Source: Planosporangium thailandense
Lineage (GTDB): Bacteria; Actinomycetota; Actinomycetes; Mycobacteriales; Micromonosporaceae
Assembly (NCBI RefSeq): GCF_011947195.1
Contig: NZ_JAATVY010000036.1
Location: forward strand, 1 to 54,794
Length of the DNA: 54,794 nucleotides
Direction: 5' to 3'
A program made the translations under genes and the position numbers. The notes below the pieces were generated by a model. It searched no databases, was not told where the DNA came from, and worked only from the letters and a program-made list of their open reading frames with translations. Each line of letters begins with the position of its first letter. Position 1 is the stretch's first letter. Shown one piece after another: positions 9,147 to 17,903 of the stretch.

Positions 9147-10445
9147 GTGACCACGCCGAGAATTGTCATCATCGGTGCCGGGTTCGCCGGCTACCACGCC
9201 GCCCGCGCATTGTCGCGTCTTGGACGAGGCCGTGCCGATCTGACGGTGATCAACCCGACGGACTACTTCTTGTACCTTCCGCTGCTGCCCGAGGTCACCG
9301 CCGGCCTGCTCGAGCCGCGCCGGGTGACGGTGTCGATACCTCGAACCCTGCCCGACGTACGGCTCGTCCTTGGTGTGGTCGACGGCGTCGATCTGGACCA
9401 CCGGCAGGTGCGGTGGGTCGACCCCGACGGCCGACACCGGCAGACCGGTTACGACCGGCTGGTGATCGCCGTGGGCAGCGTCAACAAGTTGCTGCCGATC
9501 CCGGGGGTGTGCGAGTACGCACACGGCTTCCGGGGCATTCCGGAGGCGCTGTATCTGCGCGATCACATGATGCGGCAGTTCGAGTTGGCGGATGACTCCG
9601 ACGACCCGGCCGAACGCGCGTCCCGCTTGACGTTCGTCGTGGTGGGCGCTGGCTACACCGGTACCGAGGTCGCCGCGCAGGGCGTGCTCTACACCGACCT
9701 CCTGCACAGCCAGCACCCGCGGCTGGCTGACCAGCGGCCCCGTTGGCTGCTGCTGGACCTGGCCAAGAGGGTGCTGCCCGGATTGGACGAGCGCCTGTCG
9801 GTGGTCGCGGATCGGGTACTGCGCTGGCGTGGCGTGGACGTGCGGACCGGCGTCTCGGTGAAGGAGGCGACCCACGACGGGGTACGGCTCACCGATGGCG
9901 ACTTCGTGGCCACCCGTTCACTGGTCTGGTGTGTCGGCGTACGCCCTGACCCGCTGGTCGACAGTTTCGGTCTGGAGACGGTCAAAGGCCGGCTGGCCGT
10001 CGACGAGTACCTCACCGTGCCCGGCCATCCCGAGGTGTACGCCTGCGGCGACGCCGCCGCCGCGCCGGACCTCACCCGCCCGGGCGAGCTGACCGCGATG
10101 ACCGCCCAGCACGCCGAGCGCCAGGGCGAGCACGTGGCGCACAACATCGCCGCCTCGTACGGGCAGGGCCGTAGGCGCCCGTACAAGCACCACGACCTCG
10201 GCTTCGTGGTGGACCTCGGCGGCACGCAGGCCGCAGCGAACCCGCTGGGCATGCCGCTGTCCGGGCTACCGGCCAAGGCGGTGACCCGCGGTTACCATCT
10301 GCTGTCACTGTCTGGCAACCGGACCCGCACCGCCGTGGACTGGGTACTGGACGCGGCGCTACCGCGCCCGACCACCCAACTGGGCCTAGTTCCGCCCAGC
10401 GCGGTACCGCTGGAGACCACCTCTCCGGAAATGATCACCACCTGA
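9147..10445 (+). CDS. ndh: Type II NADH dehydrogenase-like FAD oxidoreductase
   Basis: 432 residues from GTG at 9147, with GGGGGA upstream. An FAD-binding GxGxxG ([13 protein letters not shown]) lies at residues 7-19 and a second NAD-binding Rossmann motif ([14 protein letters not shown]) near 168. C-terminal FAD contact motifs ([12 protein letters not shown] and [16 protein letters not shown]) follow. The layout matches type II NADH:quinone dehydrogenases, single-subunit non-proton-pumping enzymes that pass electrons from NADH to quinone; no transmembrane helix is evident. In the actinobacterial stress islands I know of, such genes accompany carbon-metabolism genes like those that follow here. 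Confidence 0.85.
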   Translation: MTTPRIVIIGAGFAGYHAARALSRLGRGRADLTVINPTDYFLYLPLLPEVTAGLLEPRRVTVSIPRTLPDVRLVLGVVDGVDLDHRQVRWVDPDGRHRQTGYDRLVIAVGSVNKLLPIPGVCEYAHGFRGIPEALYLRDHMMRQFELADDSDDPAERASRLTFVVVGAGYTGTEVAAQGVLYTDLLHSQHPRLADQRPRWLLLDLAKRVLPGLDERLSVVADRVLRWRGVDVRTGVSVKEATHDGVRLTDGDFVATRSLVWCVGVRPDPLVDSFGLETVKGRLAVDEYLTVPGHPEVYACGDAAAAPDLTRPGELTAMTAQHAERQGEHVAHNIAASYGQGRRRPYKHHDLGFVVDLGGTQAAANPLGMPLSGLPAKAVTRGYHLLSLSGNRTRTAVDWVLDAALPRPTTQLGLVPPSAVPLETTSPEMITT

Positions 10446-10447
10446 AG

Positions 10448-10729
10448 TTGGCTTGCGTGCTGAACCGGCCCACCAACATGCTACTGGCCGAGAAGATCAC
10501 GCCGCGGCTGCTCGGCGCTCTGGTCGCACTTCACGAACACAGCGTGTTCACCCAGGGGACAAAGTGGAGGATCGACTCCTTCGACCAATGGGGTGTCGAG
10601 CTCGACAAGGCGATCGCCGTTGAGGCTATTCCCGAGCTGACCAGCGAGACCGAACCCGAACTCGACCATGACCCGTCCACCAACGCGCTGATCCGCCGCT
10701 ACCGCGCTCTGAAAAGGGCTAAGGGGTGA
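10448..10729 (+). pseudogene. pgi: C-terminal remnant of glucose-6-phosphate isomerase
   Basis: About 93 codons matching only the C-terminal end of phosphoglucose isomerase: [20 protein letters not shown], then [19 protein letters not shown] and a tail [11 protein letters not shown] full enzyme is about 550 residues, so over 80% is missing. The active-site Glu/His region is absent. The remnant begins 3 bases after the preceding dehydrogenase stop and has no proper start, pointing to a deletion joining the two genes. It precedes gnd, consistent with a former pgi-gnd-pgl sugar-phosphate operon. Confidence 0.85.
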
Positions 10730-10799
10730 AGCCGGTAGGTCCCCGAACAGATGAACAACACGGCCGGCCCTACCTGGTGCCGCTTGAGGGGGAACAACG

Positions 10800-11831
10800 A
10801 TGACAACCGAGAAACCCATGCAGCTCGGCATGGTCGGGCTGGGCAGGATGGGCGCGAACCTGGTCCGCCGACTCATGCGCGACGGTCACCGATGTGTCGG
10901 GTACGACCGCTCCGAGACCACCGTGCGGCAACTCGCGGATGAGGGCATGGTCGGCGCGACCTCGCTGGCCGATCTCGTGGCGAAACTCGACGCGCCGCGC
11001 GTGGTGTGGCTGATGGTGCCCGCCGCCGCCGTGCAGCCCACGCTGGAGGAGCTCGTGCCGCTGCTCGATGCGGACGACGTGGTGATCGACGGCGGGAACT
11101 CGTACTACCGCGACGACATCGCCCGCGCCAGGCAGCTGGCCGCACACCGGATCCACTACCTGGACTGCGGCACCTCCGGCGGGACGTGGGGGCTGGAACG
11201 CGGCTACTGCCTGATGATCGGCGGCGAGGACGAGCCCGTCAGGCGGCTCGACCCGATCTTCAAAAGCATCGCCCCCGGTCCCAGCGGCGCGGAGCCCACG
11301 CCGAGCCGGACCCGCAGCGACGGGACCGCCGCCGAGGGGTACCTGCACTGCGGCCCCAGCGGCGCCGGCCACTTCGTCAAGATGGTCCACAATGGCGTCG
11401 AGTACGGGATGATGGGCGCCATCGCGGAAGGGCTGTCGATCATCAGGCACGCCAACGCCGGCAAGACCACCCGGACCATCGACGCCGAGACCGCGCCGCT
11501 GCGCGACCCGCAGGCCTACCGGTACGACATCGACGTCGCCGAGGTCGCCGAGGTGTGGCGACGCGGCTCGGTCGTCGCGTCATGGCTGGTCGACCTCACC
11601 GCCGACGCGCTGGCCCGCTCCCCCGATCTGGCGGACTTCGCCGGTCGGGTGTCGGACTCGGGCGAGGGCCGCTGGACCGTGCAGGCCGCGATCGACGAGA
11701 GCGTGCCCGCCCCGGTGATCACCACGGCGCTCATCGAGCGGTTCGAGTCGCGCGGGCTCGGCGAGTCCACCGACAAGGTGCTCTCCGCCATGCGCAGCGA
11801 GTTCGGCGGCCACGCGGAAAAGAAGGGCTGA
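10800..11831 (+). CDS. gnd: 6-phosphogluconate dehydrogenase, decarboxylating (short form)
   Basis: 343 residues. It converts 6-phosphogluconate to ribulose-5-phosphate with CO2 release. The N-terminal Rossmann motif GMVGLGRMGANL is at residues 9-20, the substrate loop CGTSGGTWGLERG is near 123, and the catalytic lysine motif HFVKMVHNGVEYGM is near 190. The length fits the short class rather than the ~470-residue enteric class. ATG at 10800 follows GAGGGGGAA. It is the only intact member of the decayed pgi-gnd-pgl-cof cluster. Confidence 0.93.
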   Translation: MTTEKPMQLGMVGLGRMGANLVRRLMRDGHRCVGYDRSETTVRQLADEGMVGATSLADLVAKLDAPRVVWLMVPAAAVQPTLEELVPLLDADDVVIDGGNSYYRDDIARARQLAAHRIHYLDCGTSGGTWGLERGYCLMIGGEDEPVRRLDPIFKSIAPGPSGAEPTPSRTRSDGTAAEGYLHCGPSGAGHFVKMVHNGVEYGMMGAIAEGLSIIRHANAGKTTRTIDAETAPLRDPQAYRYDIDVAEVAEVWRRGSVVASWLVDLTADALARSPDLADFAGRVSDSGEGRWTVQAAIDESVPAPVITTALIERFESRGLGESTDKVLSAMRSEFGGHAEKKG

Positions 11832-11837
11832 ACACGG

Positions 11838-12060
11838 GTGCGCCTCGACATCGAGGTGTTGCCGGGCCCGGAGACGGTGACCAGACGCGCGGCGGGGTAC
11901 GTGGCCGAGCGCGTGGGGGCCGCCGTGGCCCGGCACGGCCGGTTCACCTTCGCCGTCAGCGGCGGACTCACCCCGTGGGCGATGTTCCGCCGGCTCGCCG
12001 AGGCGGACGTGCCCTGGGAACGGGTGGTCATATATCAGGTGGACGAACGGATCGCGCCGG
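11838..12060 (+). pseudogene. pgl: N-terminal remnant of 6-phosphogluconolactonase
   Basis: Begins with GTG 6 bases after the gnd stop and encodes about 74 residues of 6-phosphogluconolactonase: VSGGLTPWAMFRRLAE, then WERVVIYQVDERIAP. The family is normally about 240 residues. After ERIAPAD the reading switches to unrelated codons and stops at 12092, and in a different frame a Cof-phosphatase fragment begins. A deletion has fused the two genes out of frame. The enzyme must be non-functional. Confidence 0.85.
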
Positions 12061-12074
12061 CCGACGTGATCGCG

Positions 12075-12292
12075 ATGCACCCATCCGCCTGATGCGCGCC
12101 GACGTCGACGGGACGCTGATGACCCGCGACAAGGTCCTCACCGACCGCGTCGTCACGGCGGTACACGCGTTGCACACCGCCGACATTCTGTTCGCCATCA
12201 CCAGCGGCCGACCGATCATTAGACGTGATGCGCCCGCTCGACCGCGTTCCCGAAGCCTGCGCCGACCAGTCGACCTCAGCGAGCTTTGGTAA
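12075..12292 (+). pseudogene. N-terminal remnant of a Cof-type HAD phosphatase
   Basis: About 70 codons. HAD motif I (ADVDGTL near 12096) and motif II (FAITSGRP near 12190) are recognisable and typical of Cof/YbjI-type sugar-phosphate phosphatases (~270 residues). After SGRP the sequence turns into arginine-rich nonsense and stops. It lies out of frame with, and directly fused to, the pgl remnant. No independent ribosome binding site is visible. Confidence 0.75.
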
Positions 12293-12429
12293 CGCGCAGG
12301 ACCAGGCTCCGACACTCCACGGTCGTCTTGAGTGCCGTCGCGTCCTGGCGCATGTAAACGACCTCAACGGGTAGGCGGAGGGTCCCACGCTCGTCAACCG
12401 GCAACGCGGCGCCAAAGGGGATGGGGAAC

Positions 12430-12894
12430 ATGCGCGCACGACACGAACCGGCCGATGAACTGGCTGCCGTGGGCTTTTCGGTCCTGCGCTCCGCGCTGGT
12501 GATGAACCTGCTGTGGATCGGCGCGCTCAAATTCAAGCCGTACGAGGTCGACAACATCGAGCCCCTGGTCGCCTCGAGCCCGCTCTTCTCGACGCTCCGC
12601 CAGAAGTTGGGCGCGCACAAGCTCGCGCGGCTCATCGGCGTTACGGAGATGACCTTGGGCTCGCTGATCGCCGCGAAACCCTTCGCGCCTAAAGCGTCGG
12701 CGGTCGGTAGTTTCGGGGCCGTGGGTACGTTCCTCACCACGCTCAGTTTCCTGGCCACGACGCCGGAGGCTCGGCAGGAAGGTCAGAAGATGTGGACCCC
12801 TTCTATCACAGGGCAGTTCCTGTTGAAAGACGCCGTATTGCTAGGGGCCTCGCTCCTGACAGCTGCCGATTCGCTGCGGGCCACCCGGCGTTGA
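12430..12894 (+). CDS. DUF417 (YkgB-type) inner-membrane protein
   Basis: 154 residues from ATG 12430, chosen because AAAGGGG lies 9 bases upstream; an in-frame ATG at 12421 is the alternative. It shows the family pattern: VLRSALVMNLLWIGALKFKP (first helix), IEPLVASSPL, and a glycine-rich middle helix (LIGVTEMTLGSLIA), with about four predicted membrane segments. DUF417 proteins such as YkgB are linked to chlorine-stress responses in enteric bacteria; the biochemical role is unknown. It stands alone between gene remnants. Confidence 0.85.
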   Translation: MRARHEPADELAAVGFSVLRSALVMNLLWIGALKFKPYEVDNIEPLVASSPLFSTLRQKLGAHKLARLIGVTEMTLGSLIAAKPFAPKASAVGSFGAVGTFLTTLSFLATTPEARQEGQKMWTPSITGQFLLKDAVLLGASLLTAADSLRATRR

Positions 12895-13114
12895 TTATCC
12901 ACCGGCCGGGCGCTGGGCGACCGGCCGTTGCCCTGACTGGGCTGCTGCGCCGCCAACCTCCTGCCTTGAGCTTGAAGGTGAACCTCGATCAATGTGCCAT
13001 GGCTGGGAAACCGTTGCCGCTACGGCGTCTTGGCGTGAAATGGGCGGCCTTCGACGTGCGCGGGTTGGGCATGGCGTCCAGCGGTTCAGGTGAGGACTCG
13101 ACACGGTTAGTGGT

Positions 13115-13521
13115 CGTCGGCAGTCATCATCACCGGACTCGGCCGCTCGTCGTCTCGGCGCCAGACCGAAGACCTGACCGAGGACGTCGCGATGATGGGC
13201 AGCGAGCCGGTCAGTACGGTCGCGCAGTTGGTAGAGCGGCTGGTGCAACGCGGAGAAGTTGATCTCGGCTTCGAACTCCACGCCAGATGCCCGCAGCACC
13301 CGCCTACCGGCCGATCCGGCCCACACCGCCGCCGCGTCCAGCAACGCGGTCTTTCCCACGCCCGGGTCGCCGCGCAGCAGCCACCCAGGGCCGGCCGGGC
13401 TGCGCTCGTCTGTGCGTCCCAGCAGATCCACTACAGCCCGTGATCCCACCGGCAGACCGACCTGATCGCGTTAGCCGGAAAGACCCTGATGGATTGACCA
13501 GGAAGAGTTCGGAGCGGTCAC
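13115..13521 (-). pseudogene. Decayed N-terminal copy of the LAL regulator
   Basis: Matches the first ~130 residues of the regulator at 5833-8736. The start region (GTG 13521, TAPNSSWSIHQGLSG) is followed by an in-frame stop, then VVDLLGRT, a missing ~11-residue linker, Walker A GDPGVGKTALLDAAA, and a long shared run (RVLRASGVEFEAEINFSALH). Homology fades near 13115 after a further frameshift (FGLAP). All of the sensor/TPR region and the DNA-binding domain are lost. Upstream bases 13522-13625 also match the sequence upstream of the intact gene. Confidence 0.88.
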
Positions 13522-13647
13522 CGCGCGAGGACCTCCATGTTCTGCGGGGACATGGTGTCCCTGAGTAGCCGATTCTCGATCTGCAGGCACCTGCCCCATC
13601 GTCGTCCGCGCCCCTGCCGAACCGGCGAGGCCCGGGCTGCCGCGCGT

Positions 13648-13710
13648 TTCCAATGCGGTCATCTGACACATGCCCGAGGGCTACTCGCCGTCCCACGATT
13701 TCTTGTGGGG
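13648..13710 (+). repeat. Shared ~60-bp upstream element, copy A (before adk)
   Basis: The segment beginning CAATGCGGTCATCTGACACA recurs at 16376-16434 with about 80-85% identity, including the TGACACATGCC core and a distal GATTT-TGTG block. Copy A ends about 70 bases before the adk start. The core GTCAT-C-TGAC is a near-palindrome. Probably a common promoter/operator; that function is my inference. Confidence 0.65.
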
Positions 13711-13779
13711 GCCGCGGCCGATCCGAATGCGCCGTATCCCCCCGACAAGAGTCCCCCGTGTCTGATCTGGGAGTTTCTG

Positions 13780-14556
13780 ATGACAGCCATGTCCGTTACC
13801 CGACCCGCGCCGGCGCCTGGCACCACAGCCACGGCCAAGCCCCTGGCCCTGAAGATGCGGATCCTGATGATCGGACCGCCGGGTGCGGGCAAGGGAACGC
13901 AGAGTGCGCTGGTCGCCGCCCAACTCGACATCCCGCACATCGCGACGGGTGACCTGCTACGCGATCACGTCGCCCGGCGCACAGAAATCGGCCGTGCCAT
14001 TCAGGGTCACCTCGGCCGCGGGGAACTGGTGCCCGACGAGATCGTGCTGGACCTGGTCCGCCGGGCGTTCGTCGCCGCCAAGGCGGCTGGCGGCGGGTAC
14101 GTGCTCGACGGAGTGCCACGCACCATGGACCAGGCACGGGCGGCGCACGAGATCGCTCTGGAGCTGGGGATGACCGCGGACGTCGCGCTGCATCTGCAGG
14201 CCGAGGACGAGGAACTGATGCGGCGGCTGCTGGCCCGGACCGGCCTCGAGCACCGCTCCGATGACACCGACAAGGTCATCCGGCATCGGCTGGAGCTCTA
14301 CCACCAGGTGATGCAACCGGTCATCGCGTGGTATGCCCAGCGCGGCATCCTGATGTCAGTCAACGCGATGCGCCCCGCCGAGCAGGTGTACAGGGAGATC
14401 ATCGCCGCGCTTGAGGTGATGCGCCCGCTGGTCGACCGCGTGCCCGAAGCGCTGTGCCGGCCGGTCGACCGCACCGAGGCTCGGCGCCGAGTTCGGCCAT
14501 GCCCCGACACATACCATCGCGCCAGTCTGATGTCCCGCCATCGGCGACACCCGTGA
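13780..14556 (+). CDS. adk: Adenylate kinase with N-terminal extension
   Basis: 258 residues. Adenylate kinase interconverts ATP + AMP and 2 ADP. The normal start of the fold (MRILMIGPPGAGKGTQ) is at residue 26, with P-loop at 32-40. The AMP-binding motif ATGDLLRDH and the LDGVPRT motif (usually LDGFPRT) follow. The lid is the short, zinc-free type. It carries a 25-residue Thr/Pro/Ala-rich leader (VTRPAPAPGTT) and a ~35-residue basic tail. ATG 13780 has GGGAG 7 bases upstream. It is likely a second, conditional adk, since the housekeeping copy normally sits in the ribosomal-protein region. Confidence 0.88.
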   Translation: MTAMSVTRPAPAPGTTATAKPLALKMRILMIGPPGAGKGTQSALVAAQLDIPHIATGDLLRDHVARRTEIGRAIQGHLGRGELVPDEIVLDLVRRAFVAAKAAGGGYVLDGVPRTMDQARAAHEIALELGMTADVALHLQAEDEELMRRLLARTGLEHRSDDTDKVIRHRLELYHQVMQPVIAWYAQRGILMSVNAMRPAEQVYREIIAALEVMRPLVDRVPEALCRPVDRTEARRRVRPCPDTYHRASLMSRHRRHP

Positions 14557-14858
14557 CGTCCCCGCGCGATCAGGACAGGTGCCACCGCGCGGCATGCACT
14601 GGTTCGTCCCGGACATCGACGTCGCCGCTGGACACGCCCAGGCCGGCCTGCCACCGAACGCACGACCCGATAACGACCGCCAAAGCACCCACGCTTTGCG
14701 TACACTTCGGACCCGTCTCGCCGGCACGCCGAGCGCACCGAACTCACTGTCATCAGCACGTCCGGACAACCCAGCCATCGCACGGTCGGCGGCATGAGCG
14801 CATACCCGATCACGGACGATCGGTAGGGCGGCCGGCTACACCGTTTGATTCCAGTCCC
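14557..14858. other. Convergent intergenic region adk / aldolase
   Basis: About 300 bases with no recognisable gene. A small hairpin (CCGATC-N6-GATCGG, 14806-14823) lies between the converging genes and could help terminate transcription, but it is short and has no T-tract. Confidence 0.35.
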
Positions 14859-15746
14859 TCACGTGGTCGAGGCGCGGTAGATGCCTGCGATGGCGGTGTC
14901 GAGCGTCTGGTTGAACTCTTCGTCGGTTTGCTGGCGCCGCAGATCCTGGGTCAGCGCTCGAGAGAAGCTGGCGATCAGGCCGTGGTTGCGCACGAGCCGG
15001 ACGTCGGCATCGTGCTGGGAATAGCCGCCGGACAAGGCGACCACGCGCAGGACCTTGGGATGTTCGATCAGCTCAGCGTAGAAGTCGTCCTCGGTCGGGA
15101 TGGACAGCTTGAGCATCACCTGCCGCCCATCCGGCAGTGCCGACAGGCGCTCGAGGATGCCCTGCCGCAGCAGCTGCTCGGCCGACCGCTTCTCGTCGCT
15201 GTGGATGTCAACTTCAGGCTCGATGATCGGCATGAGGCCGGCGTCGAGGATCCGCTCGGCGTAGCCGAACTGTTGATCGAGCACGGCGTTGATACCGGCC
15301 GGGTCGGCCCGGGCGATGAACGAGCGCATCTTCGTGCCGAACACACGCCGGCGCATGGCCCGCGCCAGCAGGTCATCCAGCTTGGTGAACGGCTTCATCA
15401 GCCGCACGCCATCCTTCTCGTCGGCAAGCCCCTCGTCCACCTTGACGAACGGGACGACCTGCTTGTGCTCCCACAGGTACCGCGGGGTGGCCGTGCCGGC
15501 CACGTCCCGGTCGATGGTCTGCTCGAACAGGATCGCGCCGAGGATGCGATCGCCGTTGAATGCCGGCGAAGTGATGATCCGCGACCGGAACTCGTGCATG
15601 AGGTCGAACATCTCGTCCTCGGTCGCGTAGCCCGACTCGGTAACCCCGTACTGCGCCAGCGCCTTCGAGGTGCTGCCGCCGCTTTGGTCCAGGGCGGCAA
15701 GGAAACCGCGGCCGTACGCGATCTTTGACCGTTGCTCCTGGTTCAT
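14859..15746 (-). CDS. fda: Class I fructose-bisphosphate aldolase
   Basis: 295 residues from ATG 15746 (MNQEQRSKI). It cleaves fructose-1,6-bisphosphate to dihydroxyacetone phosphate and glyceraldehyde-3-phosphate through a lysine Schiff base. Recognisable segments are GFLAALDQSGGSTSKAL, FVKVDEGL, IIEPEVDIHS and VMLKLSIP with the likely Schiff-base lysine, then ALSGGYSQ. The length fits the bacterial class I group. A longer open frame upstream lacks family resemblance. It adds to the carbon-metabolism genes (gnd, adk) in this island. Confidence 0.92.
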   Translation of the reverse strand: MNQEQRSKIAYGRGFLAALDQSGGSTSKALAQYGVTESGYATEDEMFDLMHEFRSRIITSPAFNGDRILGAILFEQTIDRDVAGTATPRYLWEHKQVVPFVKVDEGLADEKDGVRLMKPFTKLDDLLARAMRRRVFGTKMRSFIARADPAGINAVLDQQFGYAERILDAGLMPIIEPEVDIHSDEKRSAEQLLRQGILERLSALPDGRQVMLKLSIPTEDDFYAELIEHPKVLRVVALSGGYSQHDADVRLVRNHGLIASFSRALTQDLRRQQTDEEFNQTLDTAIAGIYRASTT

Positions 15747-15819
15747 ACCCCAATCCTGACACCAGCGCCGGCCCGGCTGCCTGCACGGTGATCTGATGGC
15801 GCAGGGCGAGGCGACTGGC

Positions 15820-16320
15820 ATACCTGGGTGCGACGAACCCGTTCGCGATACTGCGCCGGCTACCGAGGCGGCAACGCCAACTGGGCACCGCGAAGCCACG
15901 GTTCGGCCGACCGAGCGTTCCTCGCAACCCTGCCGCACCGGCTGCCGCGCGACGTGCTGCGCCGAGTGCGGCTACTGGCGCGCCCCGACACGGTGTTGCG
16001 CTGGCACCGCGATCTGACCGCTCGCCGCCACGAGGCCATCTCCCGACCCAAGCGCCCGGGCCGGCCACGGACGGTTCGTTCCATCCGCCCCCTGGTACTG
16101 CGCCTAGCCCGGAAAACCCCAGCTGAGGGTACGGGTGCCTGCACGGCGAAATGCTGGCCCTCGGGGTAAGGGTGGCTGCGTCCACCGTATGGGAGATCTT
16201 GAAGGAAACCGGGATCGACCCAGCGCCAGAGCGCGCCTCCATCACCTGGGCCGACTTCCTGCGCTCCCAAGCCGACGCAACGGCGCGCACGTCATTCCTG
16301 AGAGATCTTCAGGTGACCAT
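15820..16320 (+). mobile_element. Degenerate IS transposase (integrase-core type) remnant
   Basis: Fragments in several frames match an rve/integrase-core IS transposase: a basic start (RRQRQLGTAKPRFG), then DRAFLATLPHRLPRD, RPDTVLRWHRDL and SRPKRPGRPRTVRSIRPLVL. A frameshift follows near 16120, then LHGEMLALGVRVAASTVWEI and a final TWADFLRSQADA. It stops before the catalytic DDE region. No terminal inverted repeats were identified. A C-terminal fragment of the same general family lies at 52.1 kb on the other strand. Confidence 0.8.
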
Positions 16321-16375
16321 GAGTCCGCCACTAACCGTAGTCAGGTGGCGGATACGGCACGGTGAGTGCGCGTCT

Positions 16376-16434
16376 TCAATGCGGTCATATGACACATGCC
16401 TGGGCGCCCCTCGCCCTCGCATGATTTTCATGTG
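16376..16434 (+). repeat. Shared ~60-bp upstream element, copy B (before STAS gene)
   Basis: Second copy of the element at 13648-13710. In this copy the core is a perfect 10-bp palindrome (GTCATATGAC, 16384-16393), followed by ACATGCC and a GATTTTCATGTG block. It ends about 140 bases before the STAS gene start. It directly follows the IS remnant. Confidence 0.65.
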
Positions 16435-16572
16435 ACCACGAGATTTGATCCGAGAACCCCGACCAACGGTTTCGAGCCGCCGGCACGGTCGAAGCAACAG
16501 GTCCCGACTTACGGGATTTCGGCGTCGGTGACCGGGTCGCCCATTCGCAACTCTTCCAGTAAGGAGACCCGC

Positions 16573-17232
16573 GTGTCCACGACCATGACCCGACCCGCAC
16601 CAGGGCACACGCCTGATCGATTCCCTTTGTATTTCAGATCGAATGGTGACATCACCCTTCTTGAGATTTCCGCGCTGGGCGCCGAGCCGACGATTCAAGA
16701 CCAGCAGACGATCCGCCTCGCCATCGCCGGCGAGATAGACATCCTGACGGCCGACGGCCTGCGCGACACACTCATCCACATACTGCACACCTATCGCCCG
16801 ATTCACATCGGCGTCGATCTGGCCGACGTGACGTTCCTGGACCCATCCGGTATCACTGCCCTGCTGAAATTCGCCATCGCGGCGCGGCAGACGGATTGCG
16901 CGATCGCCGTTACCAACCCGCAGCCCAACGTGCACAAGGTGCTGGAGATAGCCGGGCTGCTCGAAGAGTTCGGGGTGTCCGCCGATCGCACCCCGCCGGC
17001 CAACACCGGCACGGGCGCCGGCAGCGGGCCAGTGCCGGCCCCGCGCATTGACGCTGTTGTCGACGCACGCCCCGACCGGCAACCACGGCAGACCGCCGGC
17101 TCCGTCATGCGCACGTCCCCGCCACACCAGACCGGGTACGTGCGCCAGCCCAGGACCCCAATCTCGACCCGTCACACAGATCGACGGCGTCGTACCCCAA
17201 ACCCCCAACCCGTTCGCGTGTCATCCACCTGA
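16573..17232 (+). CDS. STAS-domain protein (anti-sigma factor antagonist-like)
   Basis: 219 residues from GTG 16573, placed by AAGGAGA 6 bases upstream. Residues about 40-140 form a STAS domain: IRLAIAGEIDILTADGL, the signature VDLADVTFLDPSGITALLKF with a phosphorylatable Ser in DPSG, then KVLEIAGLLEEFGV. Such proteins bind anti-sigma kinases in partner-switching control of stress sigma factors. The last ~80 residues are Pro/Arg/Thr-rich and look disordered. The N-terminal leader MSTTMTRPAPG resembles that of adk. No cognate kinase gene is adjacent. Confidence 0.85.
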   Translation: MSTTMTRPAPGHTPDRFPLYFRSNGDITLLEISALGAEPTIQDQQTIRLAIAGEIDILTADGLRDTLIHILHTYRPIHIGVDLADVTFLDPSGITALLKFAIAARQTDCAIAVTNPQPNVHKVLEIAGLLEEFGVSADRTPPANTGTGAGSGPVPAPRIDAVVDARPDRQPRQTAGSVMRTSPPHQTGYVRQPRTPISTRHTDRRRRTPNPQPVRVSST

Positions 17233-17284
17233 CCGCAAACGATCAATCCGGATCGCTCGGCGCTCTTTCTCAGAGGAGACCACC

Positions 17285-17881
17285 ATGACCACGACCACGG
17301 TCCGACCCACGCCGCAGCCCGCCGCCACCGGGGCCGCCCCGACGCCTGCGTCCCTACCGCACCGCGGTCCTGCCCTGCGTCGCAAGACCGCTGACAAAGT
17401 GCGGCCGATCGACCTCGCAGCCCTTGTCGACGTCCGGGACCTCACCGTACCCGGCGGCCCGGTGGGCCAGACCTGGCTGCGAATCTTCCGGCCGGGCGAC
17501 ACGACCGCACCAGTACCCGTCGTCATGTACATCCACGGCCACAGCGCGGTGTTCGGCAACGCCCGCACCCGCCGCCTGGCCAGCAAACTCGCGACTGACC
17601 TACAGGCCGCGATCGTCGTCGTGGACTACAGCCTGTCGCCAACAGCCCGGTACCCGGTGGCGATCGAGGAGAACTACGCCGCCACCGCATGGGTCGCCGA
17701 ACACGGTGACGAACACGCCCTCGACGGCACCCGCATCGCCCTCGCGGCTGACCCCGCCGGCGCTGACATGGCCGACGAAATGATGCTCATGGCCGACAAA
17801 CGCGACGGCCCCACCCTGGCCGCGCACGTGCTGCTCTCCTTCCGGACGACAGCGGCCCTGCGCGCAGCCCTCGCCGCCTGA
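17285..17881 (+). CDS. Alpha/beta-hydrolase (HSL-like) protein lacking catalytic nucleophile
   Basis: 198 residues with GAGGAG before ATG 17285. The fold resembles hormone-sensitive-lipase-type esterases (VVMYIHGHSAVFG in place of HGGGW.., then VVVDYSLSPTARYPVAIEE). The nucleophile elbow GDSAGG has become ADPAGAD, so the Ser is replaced by Pro. The protein also ends about 110 residues earlier than active members, omitting the Asp/His region. It cannot be a normal esterase; it may be a relic or a non-catalytic binding protein. The leader MTTTTVRPTPQPA echoes those of the adk and STAS proteins. Confidence 0.75.
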   Translation: MTTTTVRPTPQPAATGAAPTPASLPHRGPALRRKTADKVRPIDLAALVDVRDLTVPGGPVGQTWLRIFRPGDTTAPVPVVMYIHGHSAVFGNARTRRLASKLATDLQAAIVVVDYSLSPTARYPVAIEENYAATAWVAEHGDEHALDGTRIALAADPAGADMADEMMLMADKRDGPTLAAHVLLSFRTTAALRAALAA

Positions 17882-17903
17882 GAACCGTACAGGCGAGCTG
17901 ATC

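Noticed and set aside
15790..15830. Minus-strand LALRHQITVQ resembling an IS motif
   Set aside because: Ten residues only and opposite in orientation to the clear transposase remnant; chance similarity cannot be excluded.
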